A stretch of DNA of 64,000 nucleotides, taken from assembly GCA_963744905.1 (NCBI GenBank), contig CAVUUV010000001.1, positions 1 through 64,000 on the forward strand, written 5' to 3'. The notes under the pieces were generated by a model. It was not told the origin of the DNA. It ran no database searches and saw only the letters and a list, made by a program, of their open reading frames with translations. Below are positions 42,440 to 50,891 of the stretch, piece by piece. The translations under genes were made by a program, and so were the position numbers. The first letter of the stretch is position 1, and every line of letters starts with the position of its first letter. Source of the stretch: DATFFO01 sp963744905. GTDB lineage: Bacteria > Actinomycetota > Acidimicrobiia > Spongiisociales > ZC4RG35.

Positions 42440-43300
42440 ATGCTGTTCAGCGAGGTGGGCGGCCCGAAGGGCGAGGTCCGGGAGGCGATGCTGCCCCGCA
42501 TGTTCCGGGTCATGAAGACGCGCCCGGAAACGGCCGACACCGCCACCCTGGAGCTGGAGCCTGAGGACGGAGTGGGGATCACCTACGGGCCCGGGCAATT
42601 CACGATGTTCTACGTGTACGGGATCGGGGAGGTGCCGCTGTCCATCTCCGGAGACCCCCACGACCAGGACCGTTTGGTCCACACGGTGCGCTCGGTCGGA
42701 GCCGTGACGGCGGCGATCGTGGCGCTCGAGCCAGGGGACCCGGTCGGGATCCGGGGCCCTTACGGGCGGGGCTGGCCGATGGCAGAGGCAGAGGGAGGCG
42801 ACCTCGTCATCGCCGCCGGTGGGATCGGATTGGCTCCCCTGCGCCCGGCCCTGCTCGACGTCCTGGCCCGGCGGGACCGGTTCGGGGCGGTTTCGCTCAT
42901 CTACGGTTCCCGCTCGCCCTCGGACCTTCTCTTCGGGGAGGACCTCCGCACCTGGAGGAGTCGATTCGACCTGGAGATCGAGGTGACCGTCGACCGCTCG
43001 GAACCGGGCTGGTTCGGTGACGTGGGCATGGTGACCGGTCTGTTGTCCCGGATCTCCTTCGATCCGGCCAACACGTCGGTCATGGTGTGCGGGCCGGAGA
43101 TCATGATGCGGGTGGTGGCCAAAGAACTGGCCGCCCGGGGCGTCGATCAGGAGAAGATCTACATGAGCATGGAGCGGAACATGAAGTGCGCCATAGGGTT
43201 CTGCGGCCACTGTCAGTTCGGCCCCGACTTCGTCTGCCGGGATGGTCCCGTGATGCCGTATACCAGGGTCCACCAGCGACTCAGGATTCCCGAGCTGTGA
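42440..43300 (+). CDS. hydG: group 3b hydrogenase gamma subunit (FAD/NAD(P))
   Basis: Diaphorase-type subunit, 286 residues, that exchanges electrons with NAD(P)H. FAD domain with YGPGQFTMFYVYGIGEVPLS, NAD(P) domain with AAGGIGLAPLRPALLDV, and a C-terminal [2Fe-2S] site, CAIGFCGHCQFGPDFVC. All are standard for HydG/PyrK-like subunits. Confidence 0.92.
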   Translation: MLFSEVGGPKGEVREAMLPRMFRVMKTRPETADTATLELEPEDGVGITYGPGQFTMFYVYGIGEVPLSISGDPHDQDRLVHTVRSVGAVTAAIVALEPGDPVGIRGPYGRGWPMAEAEGGDLVIAAGGIGLAPLRPALLDVLARRDRFGAVSLIYGSRSPSDLLFGEDLRTWRSRFDLEIEVTVDRSEPGWFGDVGMVTGLLSRISFDPANTSVMVCGPEIMMRVVAKELAARGVDQEKIYMSMERNMKCAIGFCGHCQFGPDFVCRDGPVMPYTRVHQRLRIPEL

Positions 43301-44073
43301 TCGGCCACCGCCCCAAGCTCGCCGTGTGGAAGTTCTCCTCTTGTGACGGGTGCCAGCTCACCCTGCTCGACGCCGAGGACCACCTGCTCGAGATCGCCCA
43401 GGCCATGGAGATCTCCTATTTCAAAGAAGCGAGCGGGGGCGAGGTGGCCGGGCCCTATGACCTGTCGCTGGTAGAGGGCTCGGTCACCACCCCGGACGAG
43501 TACGAGCGGATTCGGGAAGTGCGCAAGGCCTCCTCCACCCTGGTCACCATCGGTGCCTGTGCCACGGCCGGGGGCATCCAGGCGCTGCGCAACTGGGCCG
43601 ACGTGGACGAGTTCGTCTCGATCGTCTACGCCCGGCCGGACTACATCGAGACGCTGGACACTTCGACCCCCATCGCCGAGCACGTACCGGTCGACTTCGA
43701 GTTGCGTGGGTGCCCGATTTCGAAGCGGCAGTTACTCGAAGTGATCGATGCCTTCCTTCACGGCCGTCACCCCAACCTCCCCAGGCACAGCGTATGCGTC
43801 GAGTGCAAGCTGCGCGGGACCAACTGTGTGATGGTGGCCCAGCAAATCCCCTGTATGGGCCCTATCACCCAGGCGGGTTGCGGCGCCATCTGTCCTGCCT
43901 ACGATCGGGGCTGCTACGGGTGTTTCGGCCCGTCGGCAGATCCCAACATCGATTCCCTGGCCTCGTGGTGGAAGGGCATGGGCGTGTCCGACGTCGACCT
44001 GGTCCGGGCTCTGCGCACCTTCAACGCCTACGCCCCCGAATTCAGGGAGGCGAGTGAGGCCTATGAGCACTGA
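43297..44073 (+). CDS. hydD: group 3b hydrogenase small (delta) subunit
   Basis: Cytosolic small subunit, 258 residues, GTG start overlapping hydG. Proximal cluster: CDGCQLTLLD, GACATAGGI and RGCPIS. Further clusters: CVECKLRGTNC and CMGPITQAGCGAICP...CYGCFGP. No Tat signal, unlike HyaA, in line with an inner-side NAD(P)-linked enzyme. Confidence 0.93.
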   Translation: MIGHRPKLAVWKFSSCDGCQLTLLDAEDHLLEIAQAMEISYFKEASGGEVAGPYDLSLVEGSVTTPDEYERIREVRKASSTLVTIGACATAGGIQALRNWADVDEFVSIVYARPDYIETLDTSTPIAEHVPVDFELRGCPISKRQLLEVIDAFLHGRHPNLPRHSVCVECKLRGTNCVMVAQQIPCMGPITQAGCGAICPAYDRGCYGCFGPSADPNIDSLASWWKGMGVSDVDLVRALRTFNAYAPEFREASEAYEH

Positions 44074-45355
44074 ACGCGAGATCGCGGTCGACTACCTGGC
44101 CCGGGTCGAGGGCGAGGGAGCCATGTATCTCAAGCTCTCCGGGGAAGAGGTAGTTGACCTCAAGTTCAAGATCTTCGAGCCGCCGCGCATGTTCGAGGCC
44201 TTCTTGCGGGGGCGCCGCTTCGACGAGGCTCCCGATATCACGGCCCGCATTTGCGGGATCTGTCCCATCGCCTATCAGACCAGCGCCTGCAACGCGATGG
44301 AGGCGGCAGCGGGTGTAGAGCTGAACGAGGACCTGCGTCGACTGCGTCGGCTCATCTACTGCGGTGAATGGATCGAGAGTCACGCCCTCCACGTCTTCTT
44401 CCTGCACGCCCCCGATTACCTCGGGTATGAGAGCGGGATCGCCATGGCGGCCGATTACCCCGATGAGATCAGCAACGGCCTCCGTCTCAAGAAGATCGGG
44501 AATCGGCTGATGACCGTGCTGGGAGGCCGGGAGATACACCCGATCAACGTCCGCGTGGGTGGCTTCTATCGAGTCCCTGGCCGCCCGGAGCTGGAGGCCC
44601 TGGTCCCCGACCTGGAGTGGGCCCTGGACACAGCCGTAGCCACCACCCGCTGGCTGTCGAAGTTCACCTTCCCCGACTTCGAGCGTGACTACGAGTTCGT
44701 CGCTCTGAGTCACCCCGACGAATACGCCATCCACCAGGGACGGATCGTCTCCAGTCGCGGCCTCGACATCGCCGTCGAGGAGTGGGATGAGACCTTCGAG
44801 GAGACCCACGTTCCCTGGTCGAACGCCCTCCATGCCCGTCGCAAGGGCGGAGGCTCGTACCACCTCGGGCCGATGGCCCGCTACTCGCTCAACTCCCATA
44901 AGCTCACCCCCCGAGCCGCCCGGGCCGCCCACGACGCGGGCCTGGGTGAAGTGTGCGGCAATCCTTTCCGCAGCATCCTGGTTCGCTCGGTGGAGATCGC
45001 CTTCGCCTGCGAGGAGGCCTTGCGGCTGATCGATTCCTACACGCGGCCGGGGAAAGCGTCGGTGCCCGTCGACGCTCGAGACAAGGTGGGTCACGGCGCC
45101 TCCGAGGCGCCGCGGGGGCTTCTCTACCACCGCTACTCGGTCGACGCGGGGGGCCTGATCGAGGAGGCCCACATCGTTCCCCCCACGTCCCAGAACCAGC
45201 TCAGCATCGAAGACGACCTGCGCGCCTACGTCAAAGGACGGACTCACCTGGCCGACGACAGGCTCCAGTGGGAGCTGGAGCAGACCATCCGCTGCTACGA
45301 CCCCTGCATATCCTGTGCCACCCATTTCCTCGACCTGACGGTTGAGAGAACGTGA
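44063..45355 (+). CDS. hydA: group 3b hydrogenase large (alpha) subunit
   Basis: Catalytic subunit, 430 residues from ATG 44063 (GTGAGG just upstream; overlaps hydD by 11 bp). L1 motif RICGICPIAYQTSACNAME (C64, C67) and L2 motif DPCISCATH (C415, C418, H421). A 9-residue tail FLDLTVERT follows H421 and should be cut off by the next gene's protease. Group 3b enzymes take up or release H2 with NAD(P), and some reduce sulfur. Confidence 0.94.
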   Translation: MSTEREIAVDYLARVEGEGAMYLKLSGEEVVDLKFKIFEPPRMFEAFLRGRRFDEAPDITARICGICPIAYQTSACNAMEAAAGVELNEDLRRLRRLIYCGEWIESHALHVFFLHAPDYLGYESGIAMAADYPDEISNGLRLKKIGNRLMTVLGGREIHPINVRVGGFYRVPGRPELEALVPDLEWALDTAVATTRWLSKFTFPDFERDYEFVALSHPDEYAIHQGRIVSSRGLDIAVEEWDETFEETHVPWSNALHARRKGGGSYHLGPMARYSLNSHKLTPRAARAAHDAGLGEVCGNPFRSILVRSVEIAFACEEALRLIDSYTRPGKASVPVDARDKVGHGASEAPRGLLYHRYSVDAGGLIEEAHIVPPTSQNQLSIEDDLRAYVKGRTHLADDRLQWELEQTIRCYDPCISCATHFLDLTVERT

Positions 45356-45777
45356 AGAGGATCCTGATCGGGGTGGGGAATCGGTTGCGCGGCGACGATG
45401 GCGTCGGCCTGGTGGTGGCGGAGCGAATCAGGTCGATCGACTCCATCCAATCGCCCGGGGCTTCCTTCGAGCTGATGGACCTGTGGGACGGCGCCGACGA
45501 GGTGATCCTGGTCGACGCCGCCCGGTCCGGCGCCAGGCCGGGGACGATCCATCGGCTCGACGCGGCGGAAGAGCCCCTACCCGGAAAGCTCCTCGCTACC
45601 AGCACGCACTCGATCGGGCTTTCGGAGACCGTGGAACTGGCCCGGCGGTTGCGCCGTCTGCCCGGGGGTGTGGTCGTGTACGGAATCGAGGCGGGGGATC
45701 TCAGCCAAGATGAGGGTCTCTCCCCGGATGTGGCTCGGGCGGCCGACGAGCTGGTGGAGATGATCGACGGTGCATGA
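45352..45777 (+). CDS. hydrogenase maturation protease of the group 3b cluster
   Basis: A 141-residue HycI/HyaD-type peptidase: GVGNRLRGDDGVGLVVAERI carries the conserved Asp, LMDLWDGADEVILVDAARSG follows, and STHSIGLSETVELARRL has the metal His. GTG start overlapping hydA. Presumably specific for HydA. Confidence 0.85.
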   Translation: MKRILIGVGNRLRGDDGVGLVVAERIRSIDSIQSPGASFELMDLWDGADEVILVDAARSGARPGTIHRLDAAEEPLPGKLLATSTHSIGLSETVELARRLRRLPGGVVVYGIEAGDLSQDEGLSPDVARAADELVEMIDGA

Positions 45778-46027
45778 GAGCCGCCTGGTTCGGGACCTGG
45801 TCACCAGGGCGCAGACCGAAGCGGGCGGCGCTCCCGTCACCAGGATGGTGCTCCGCCTGGGAGCCCTGAGCCCTGTGAGTCCCGCTGCCCTGGAACAGGC
45901 GATAGTCGATCGCACGTCCCTGGAGTGGGGTAGGGCGCCGGCCGTCGACATCGAGCTGTCCCAGGATCCGGCCGACGTCCGGGCCCTGGATGTGGTCCTG
46001 GTGTCGATCGGGATCGGGAGCCTCTGA
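45770..46027 (+). CDS. short HypA-like protein without zinc domain
   Basis: An 85-residue protein beginning MHESRLVRDLVTRA, so the nickel-binding MHE is present (the Met is from GTG 45770). The middle matches HypA (TRMVLRLGALSPVSPAALEQ), but there is no CxxC at all; it runs straight to DVVLVSIGIGSL. The zinc-binding loop appears cleanly removed rather than truncated, since the terminal strand remains. It may be a specialised variant for the group 3b enzyme. Confidence 0.75.
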   Translation: MHESRLVRDLVTRAQTEAGGAPVTRMVLRLGALSPVSPAALEQAIVDRTSLEWGRAPAVDIELSQDPADVRALDVVLVSIGIGSL

Positions 46028-46251
46028 TGTGTGTCGCCGTTCCCGGGCGTCTAGTTCACCGGGGCGACTCCTCGCCCCATTCCATCCCCGGTCGGGTCGC
46101 CTACGGCCCGGTCGAACGGGACGTCGAGCTGATCATGGTGCCCGAGGCGACACCGGGCGACTACCTCTTGGTGCACTCGGGGTACGCCGTGGAGGTGATC
46201 TCCGAACAACACGCCCTGGAGACCCTGGCCCTGCTGAACCGGCACAGCTAG
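46027..46251 (+). CDS. hypC: HypC-family maturation chaperone
   Basis: A 74-residue protein with the standard start MCVAVPGRLV and the later YLLVHSGYAVEVIS. TGATG overlap with the short hypA. It is the second HypC in the window and the more typical one, keeping the MC...PG motif. Confidence 0.88.
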   Translation: MCVAVPGRLVHRGDSSPHSIPGRVAYGPVERDVELIMVPEATPGDYLLVHSGYAVEVISEQHALETLALLNRHS

Positions 46252-46309
46252 GGGGCTCCCCCCTTCGGCCGCTTGTCCCCCCAGTCTGCCGCCTTCGGCC
46301 AAGGTTCGT

Positions 46310-46396
46310 CCCCCTTGCAACGCAAGAGGGAAGGGGCCCGCGCTGCGGAGCAGCGGGGTAGGGGGGCACCCCGAAGGGGTAGGTGGAGCTGAAGTG
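46310..46396. repeat. C-rich intergenic repeat fragment
   Basis: Contains GTCCCCCTTG..CGCAAGAGGGAAGGGGCCC and AGCGGGGTAGGGGGG, the same text as the repeats at 52476-52880. It lies between the convergent hypC and glucoamylase-like genes and can fold into hairpins that may end transcription. Confidence 0.6.
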
Positions 46397-48754
46397 TCAG
46401 GCGATGTCGACGGCGTAGTTGGTGCCTTCCCATCGGTCGCCCTGTCGAATGGTGAATACGACCTGGGCCCCGGGAGCCATCGGGGCGGTTGGGATCACGG
46501 CGGTGTGGACACCGATCATCGGCGTCGTGTCGATGTCGGCGAAGCTCTTCCAGGCGTCGGCGCTCCAACGGATCGTCGAGGGGGCCCCCAGGTCGAGGCG
46601 AAGCAGCTTCCCGGCCGTCATCGAGGCCAGTTTGTGGTGCGGGGCCCAGGATGCGACCCGGGGTGGAGGAGTCTGGTCGCGATAGCGCTCGGCGGCCTCC
46701 ACCGGAGTGTCGAACACCCGCCCCAGGCGCAACGATGCCATCAGCCTGACGTACTCGGCGTGGGCCCAGACCAGCGGCATGGCCGAGCCGGTGGGACCGC
46801 CGGGCGTCAGCTCCCGGTCAGGTATCGGGGGCCCGTCCCAAACCTGCTCCGGGAGGAGGCCGGTCGGTCCGGCGAACGAGCGCATGGCCCGGGCCAGCCG
46901 CGCCGCTTCAGCCCGGTGCCCGGCAGCCAGCTCGTAGTGGGCCCGCTCCCCGGTGAGGAGGGGCCAGGGTCGGCCGATCCCGGTTCCGTCGAAGGGGCTC
47001 CCGTCGTCGTGCTCTCCGTAGCCGTCCTCGCTATAACGGCGCCAGCACGAACCCGGGGGGAGTTCGACTCGCAGGACGTGGTCGATCACTGCGATGGTGT
47101 CGAGGACTCGCCGATCCCGGGCATCCCTGAGCCCGAAACGAACCAGGGCGAGGGCGTCGGGACTGACGATCTCGGCCGCCGGTAGCGAGCTCTCGGACGG
47201 AGGACGGTTCTTGATGGGAACCCAGCCGGAGCCAGGGGAGTGTCCCTCGGCCACGTCGGCGGAAGCGATCCTGACGTAGTAGCCCTCCACCCCCACCTCC
47301 CGGGACAGGTCTGTTTCGGTCACATACATCCATCGCTCGATGGCCTCGTTCCAGTCGTCGGCCGTATCCAGGAGGAAGCCGGCGACTTTGGCTTCTCCAA
47401 CGGAGCGGGCGCAGGCGGCGGCGACGGCAAGAGCGGCAACCTGGGCGGCCACCGTGAACGGCGAGTATCCGGCATCTTCCTCCCATCGGTCCTGGCCGGT
47501 CACCGGACCGTTGCCCACCAGATACCCGGCCGCATCCCGGATCATGGGCCAGTAGGGACCCACGTCGGTCAGGGATCCGCAATGGCGGGCTAGGCCAACG
47601 GCGAGAATCGGCAAGGCGGTCTCGTCCATCTGGACCCCGCTCCAGTAGGGAGAGCCGTCCAGCCACATGTTCTGGGCCCAGTGACCGTCGGCTTCCTGGG
47701 TAGTGCGCAGATAGTCGATACCCCGGCGGGCTTCCTCGTAGGCCCCGCAGGCCAGGAGTGCACCCAGGGTCTCGACCATGTCCCGGGGCCAGACCAGGTG
47801 ATAGCCGCCCATATCTTCATCGCCCTTGGCGAAACCCCACGGGATGGAGAGAGAGGCGATGCTGGCTCCCGGGAATGAAAGGGACTCGTGGACCCGGATC
47901 ACGGTGCGGGACTGGACCTCGAACCCATCCTGGGCGGCAGGTGGGTCGAGGGAGTCGGCCCAGGTCTTCCACGCCTGGCCGTATAGAGCCAGGGCGGGCT
48001 CGACTCCGTCCGCAAGGGAGGCCCGGGTCCGGTGCCCGGCCTCGGCGGTCGTGCGGCCGAACCCCACTGCCAGGGTGAAGACGCCCGAAACCGGCACGGA
48101 GATCTCGCCGGCCAGGGCGACATTGCCAGGGCCTGCCCGGGGGTAGGTCCAGGTGAGTCGACCGTGTGCCCGGACGTCTTGCCAACCGTCGGAGAACCCG
48201 ACGTATCCAACCGACCGCACAACCCAACCCGTGTCCACCGCCAGGGCGAGGGATGTCTCGGATCCTGAGGCGAACAGCATCGGGATTCCCTTGTAGTCGC
48301 CGACCCAGGCCCGGTTGTCGCCTCCCCGATTGTGGATGTGGGGGGCGAGGAGAGCCGTCACATGGAGGTCTGCACCCGTCCCATCGATCCTGGTGCGTTG
48401 GAGGAGCACGTCGCGTTGGGGGTCGGTGAGGATCTCCTTGCGGACCACGATGCCTCCGGGCAGCCGGTTGGTCAGCTCGAAGGCGGGAACCCCTTCCCCG
48501 AGCCATCGAACCATCGAACGGGCGTGGCGCTTCTCTTCCAGGAATCGTCCCGTGTCGTCGGAGATGAGCAGACCCAGGTCGCGGGTGCAGGCGGTGTCGA
48601 TGCGGGGGTGGTAGATCTCGTCGATGATGCCGTGGCTGAGAGCAAACCACACCCGGGACTGATTGCCGATTGAGGTGCCCACGGCGGTTTTGGCGCTCGA
48701 GGTCCAGCGGGGAGGGATACCCGGCGCTCCCGGAGCATCTGTTTCAGGGGTCAA
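46397..48754 (-). CDS. glycoside hydrolase family 15 (glucoamylase-like) enzyme
   Basis: A 785-residue cytosolic enzyme (no signal seen). N-terminal beta-sandwich (KTAVGTSIGNQSRVWFALSH), then an (alpha/alpha)6 barrel with GGYHLVWPRDMVETLGALL, WEEDAGYSPFTVAAQ (catalytic acid Glu) and LLTGERAHYELAAG (catalytic base Glu). Likely releases glucose from alpha-glucans such as glycogen or trehalose-like substrates. Its start overlaps the MtfA-like gene by 11 bp. Confidence 0.88.
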   Translation of the reverse strand: MTPETDAPGAPGIPPRWTSSAKTAVGTSIGNQSRVWFALSHGIIDEIYHPRIDTACTRDLGLLISDDTGRFLEEKRHARSMVRWLGEGVPAFELTNRLPGGIVVRKEILTDPQRDVLLQRTRIDGTGADLHVTALLAPHIHNRGGDNRAWVGDYKGIPMLFASGSETSLALAVDTGWVVRSVGYVGFSDGWQDVRAHGRLTWTYPRAGPGNVALAGEISVPVSGVFTLAVGFGRTTAEAGHRTRASLADGVEPALALYGQAWKTWADSLDPPAAQDGFEVQSRTVIRVHESLSFPGASIASLSIPWGFAKGDEDMGGYHLVWPRDMVETLGALLACGAYEEARRGIDYLRTTQEADGHWAQNMWLDGSPYWSGVQMDETALPILAVGLARHCGSLTDVGPYWPMIRDAAGYLVGNGPVTGQDRWEEDAGYSPFTVAAQVAALAVAAACARSVGEAKVAGFLLDTADDWNEAIERWMYVTETDLSREVGVEGYYVRIASADVAEGHSPGSGWVPIKNRPPSESSLPAAEIVSPDALALVRFGLRDARDRRVLDTIAVIDHVLRVELPPGSCWRRYSEDGYGEHDDGSPFDGTGIGRPWPLLTGERAHYELAAGHRAEAARLARAMRSFAGPTGLLPEQVWDGPPIPDRELTPGGPTGSAMPLVWAHAEYVRLMASLRLGRVFDTPVEAAERYRDQTPPPRVASWAPHHKLASMTAGKLLRLDLGAPSTIRWSADAWKSFADIDTTPMIGVHTAVIPTAPMAPGAQVVFTIRQGDRWEGTNYAVDIA

Positions 48755-49481
48755 TCTGGTTCCTGGCCTGGGGGTGCTGGCGATAGAAGTCGGACAGGGC
48801 CAGGTAGAGAGGCCGGAATCGGTCCTCCAGGCCCGTGGGTTGCAGGAAGAAGGCCTCGGTGGCGACGGCGAACATCTCTGCCCGGTTGGTCATGGCGTAT
48901 GCGCGCAAGGGAGAAGCCGGTTCTCCGTCAAGCAGACGCTGCCATGCCTGATCCAGCGCCCGATCGAACCGATGTGCTCTGTCCCGGGGCCCGATCGGAG
49001 GGGTCCCATTGGCCGTGCCGTCGGCCATGTCCACCTTGTGGGCGAACTCATGGATGATGACCGAACTCGACACGTGGGCGGTCTCCTCCGTTTCGACCCG
49101 GTCCCAGGCGATTCGAACCGGGCCATGCAGCATCGCCTCGCCGAGGAGGCAACCCTCCGACTCTGTGACCATCGAACCGCCCGCTCCCTGTCGAATCCAC
49201 CGGACCTGGGAGGTGGGCGCCACCAGGATGGCGCTGACGTCGGTCAGCAGGTCGAGCCCGATGTTGACCGTCAGCAGGCATGCCCGAGCTGCGATCCGGG
49301 CTCGCATCGTGGGAGTGATCTCGAATCCGTCCAGGCCCTCCCAGTGGCGGGTACGATCCAGAGTGCGGGCCTGGTCCAGGAGGCGCCGGGTCTCATCCGC
49401 GTCGAGGTGACGCCACATCCGGATGGTGGCGACGGCTTGTTGCTCCCAGTCGGGATCGGCCTGTGGGTGGTGTCTCAGCAT
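48744..49481 (-). CDS. MtfA-family zinc metallopeptidase (M90)
   Basis: A 245-residue cytosolic protein. HEFAHKVDMADGTANG is the M90 active site with the HExxH-type metal ligands, and MTNRAEMFAVATEAFF holds the third ligand Glu. In E. coli MtfA acts on Mlc and so on glucose uptake, a role that need not apply here. First of a two-gene unit with the GH15 enzyme. Confidence 0.85.
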   Translation of the reverse strand: MLRHHPQADPDWEQQAVATIRMWRHLDADETRRLLDQARTLDRTRHWEGLDGFEITPTMRARIAARACLLTVNIGLDLLTDVSAILVAPTSQVRWIRQGAGGSMVTESEGCLLGEAMLHGPVRIAWDRVETEETAHVSSSVIIHEFAHKVDMADGTANGTPPIGPRDRAHRFDRALDQAWQRLLDGEPASPLRAYAMTNRAEMFAVATEAFFLQPTGLEDRFRPLYLALSDFYRQHPQARNQIDP

Positions 49482-49499
49482 CGGCTCCCATTGTCGTCC

Positions 49500-50210
49500 T
49501 CATCGGGAGTGAAGTAGGGCGAGGAATACGATCACCACGAAATCCTGGAGGAAGTGGAGTGTCATCGCCGTTGTCAGGCTGCCTCTCCACAGGTAGACGA
49601 GGGCGAAGATCAGGCCCATGATGCCCACAGTGGCCAGCCCGGCCGTTCCCTCGTAGCCATGACCCAGGGCAAATATCGCCGTCGACACCACCACGGCCAC
49701 CACGGTCGAGGCACCAGCCCCCTGGAATCGGTGAATCAGATACCCGCGGAAGATCAATTCCTCGGAGAAGGCGACCACGACCACCAGCACCGTTCCCAGG
49801 AGCACTTCGCCGAGGACGGGGGAGGGTATGGCGATCGGGTTCGACTCCGGGGGGACCGAGAGGCCGATGTCGATGAAGAAATGCTCCAACCAGCGCAGAG
49901 CGAAGAAGAAAGGAGCGAACAGGAGCATGCCCAGACCTATCTCGGTCCACACCCGCTGCCTGCGGAGGCCCACCTGTCTGAGATTCTCGCCATTGCGCCA
50001 CAGAAAGAAGACGATAAGGGCGACAAATCCCAGGTCCCGGCCCATCGTCGATGCGGCCAGCAGCCCGAAACCGATCGTCCCCTGGCGGGTGGCAAACAGG
50101 GAGATGATGAGGGAGGGGACGATCAGGCTCAAGAACACCATCACCTCGAGAAGGTGAATTCGGGGAGTGGGTTTGTTGGTCTCGCCCGTGGCGCCCGACT
50201 GCGATTTCAT
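49500..50210 (-). CDS. CPBP-family intramembrane metalloprotease
   Basis: A 236-residue membrane protein with about seven helices. The Abi/CAAX-type motifs are seen: SEELIFRGYLI (EExxxR), FALGHGYEGTAGL and LHFLQDFVVIV (HxxxD-like). The start is ATG 50210 with GGAGGGGG 7 bp upstream; the open frame continues 16 codons further. Substrate unknown. Confidence 0.82.
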   Translation of the reverse strand: MKSQSGATGETNKPTPRIHLLEVMVFLSLIVPSLIISLFATRQGTIGFGLLAASTMGRDLGFVALIVFFLWRNGENLRQVGLRRQRVWTEIGLGMLLFAPFFFALRWLEHFFIDIGLSVPPESNPIAIPSPVLGEVLLGTVLVVVVAFSEELIFRGYLIHRFQGAGASTVVAVVVSTAIFALGHGYEGTAGLATVGIMGLIFALVYLWRGSLTTAMTLHFLQDFVVIVFLALLHSR

Positions 50211-50366
50211 CGTGATACCCCCTCCAGGAGGTGGTCCGATGCTATAGCGACCCGCCACGGGGCCGGGTCGCCCGCCGGCCGATCACGCTCGGCGTCTTAG
50301 AGTCATTGAGAAAGCCGGGGCCGAATACGGTCCCCGTCACCGATCAGAGAACCATTGGGAGGGCCG

Positions 50367-50849
50367 ATGGCCACCGCAACACACCTGTTCCACCGGGACA
50401 TGAAGTCATTGCACGGGGCGTTCGGGAGCGACGCCTTCGGGCGCAAAGCGGAGTCGTTTGCCCGGTTCTTCGGCACGCCCACTTTCCTCATCGGCCAGAC
50501 GGTGCTGGTGGGAGGATGGATAGTGATCAATGTCCTGGCGGTGTCGTTTCGCTGGGACCCCTATCCATTCATCTTGCTCAATCTGGCGTTTTCGCTCCAG
50601 GCTGCCTACGCCGCCCCACTCATCCTTCTCGCCCAGACACGACAGGCCGATCGGGACAAGGCGATGAGCGAAGCCGATGCCAATCACCGCGAGGCGCTGG
50701 CCAAGGCATCGGTCGACCGCCAGGAGATAGCCGTGAGGCAGTCGGCCAAACTGGAGGAATTGCTGGAGGTCAACACCCGGCTCACCGAGGAGGTGAACCG
50801 GCTCACCCACGAGATCCACACCCGTGTGGTGGGGGAGCCGTCTCGATGA
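50367..50849 (+). CDS. DUF1003 membrane protein
   Basis: A 160-residue protein; GGGAGGG precedes ATG 50367. Two helices (FLIGQTVLVGGWIVINVLAV and LLNLAFSLQAAYAAPLILLA) with the QTRQADRDK motif between membrane and tail are characteristic of DUF1003. The C-terminal 60 residues are a coiled coil (LEELLEVNTRLTEEVNRLTH). Function unknown. Confidence 0.85.
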   Translation: MATATHLFHRDMKSLHGAFGSDAFGRKAESFARFFGTPTFLIGQTVLVGGWIVINVLAVSFRWDPYPFILLNLAFSLQAAYAAPLILLAQTRQADRDKAMSEADANHREALAKASVDRQEIAVRQSAKLEELLEVNTRLTEEVNRLTHEIHTRVVGEPSR

Positions 50850-50891
50850 GCAAGTGGGCTCGAGATCGGTCCCGGGGATGAGAGCGCAGCC

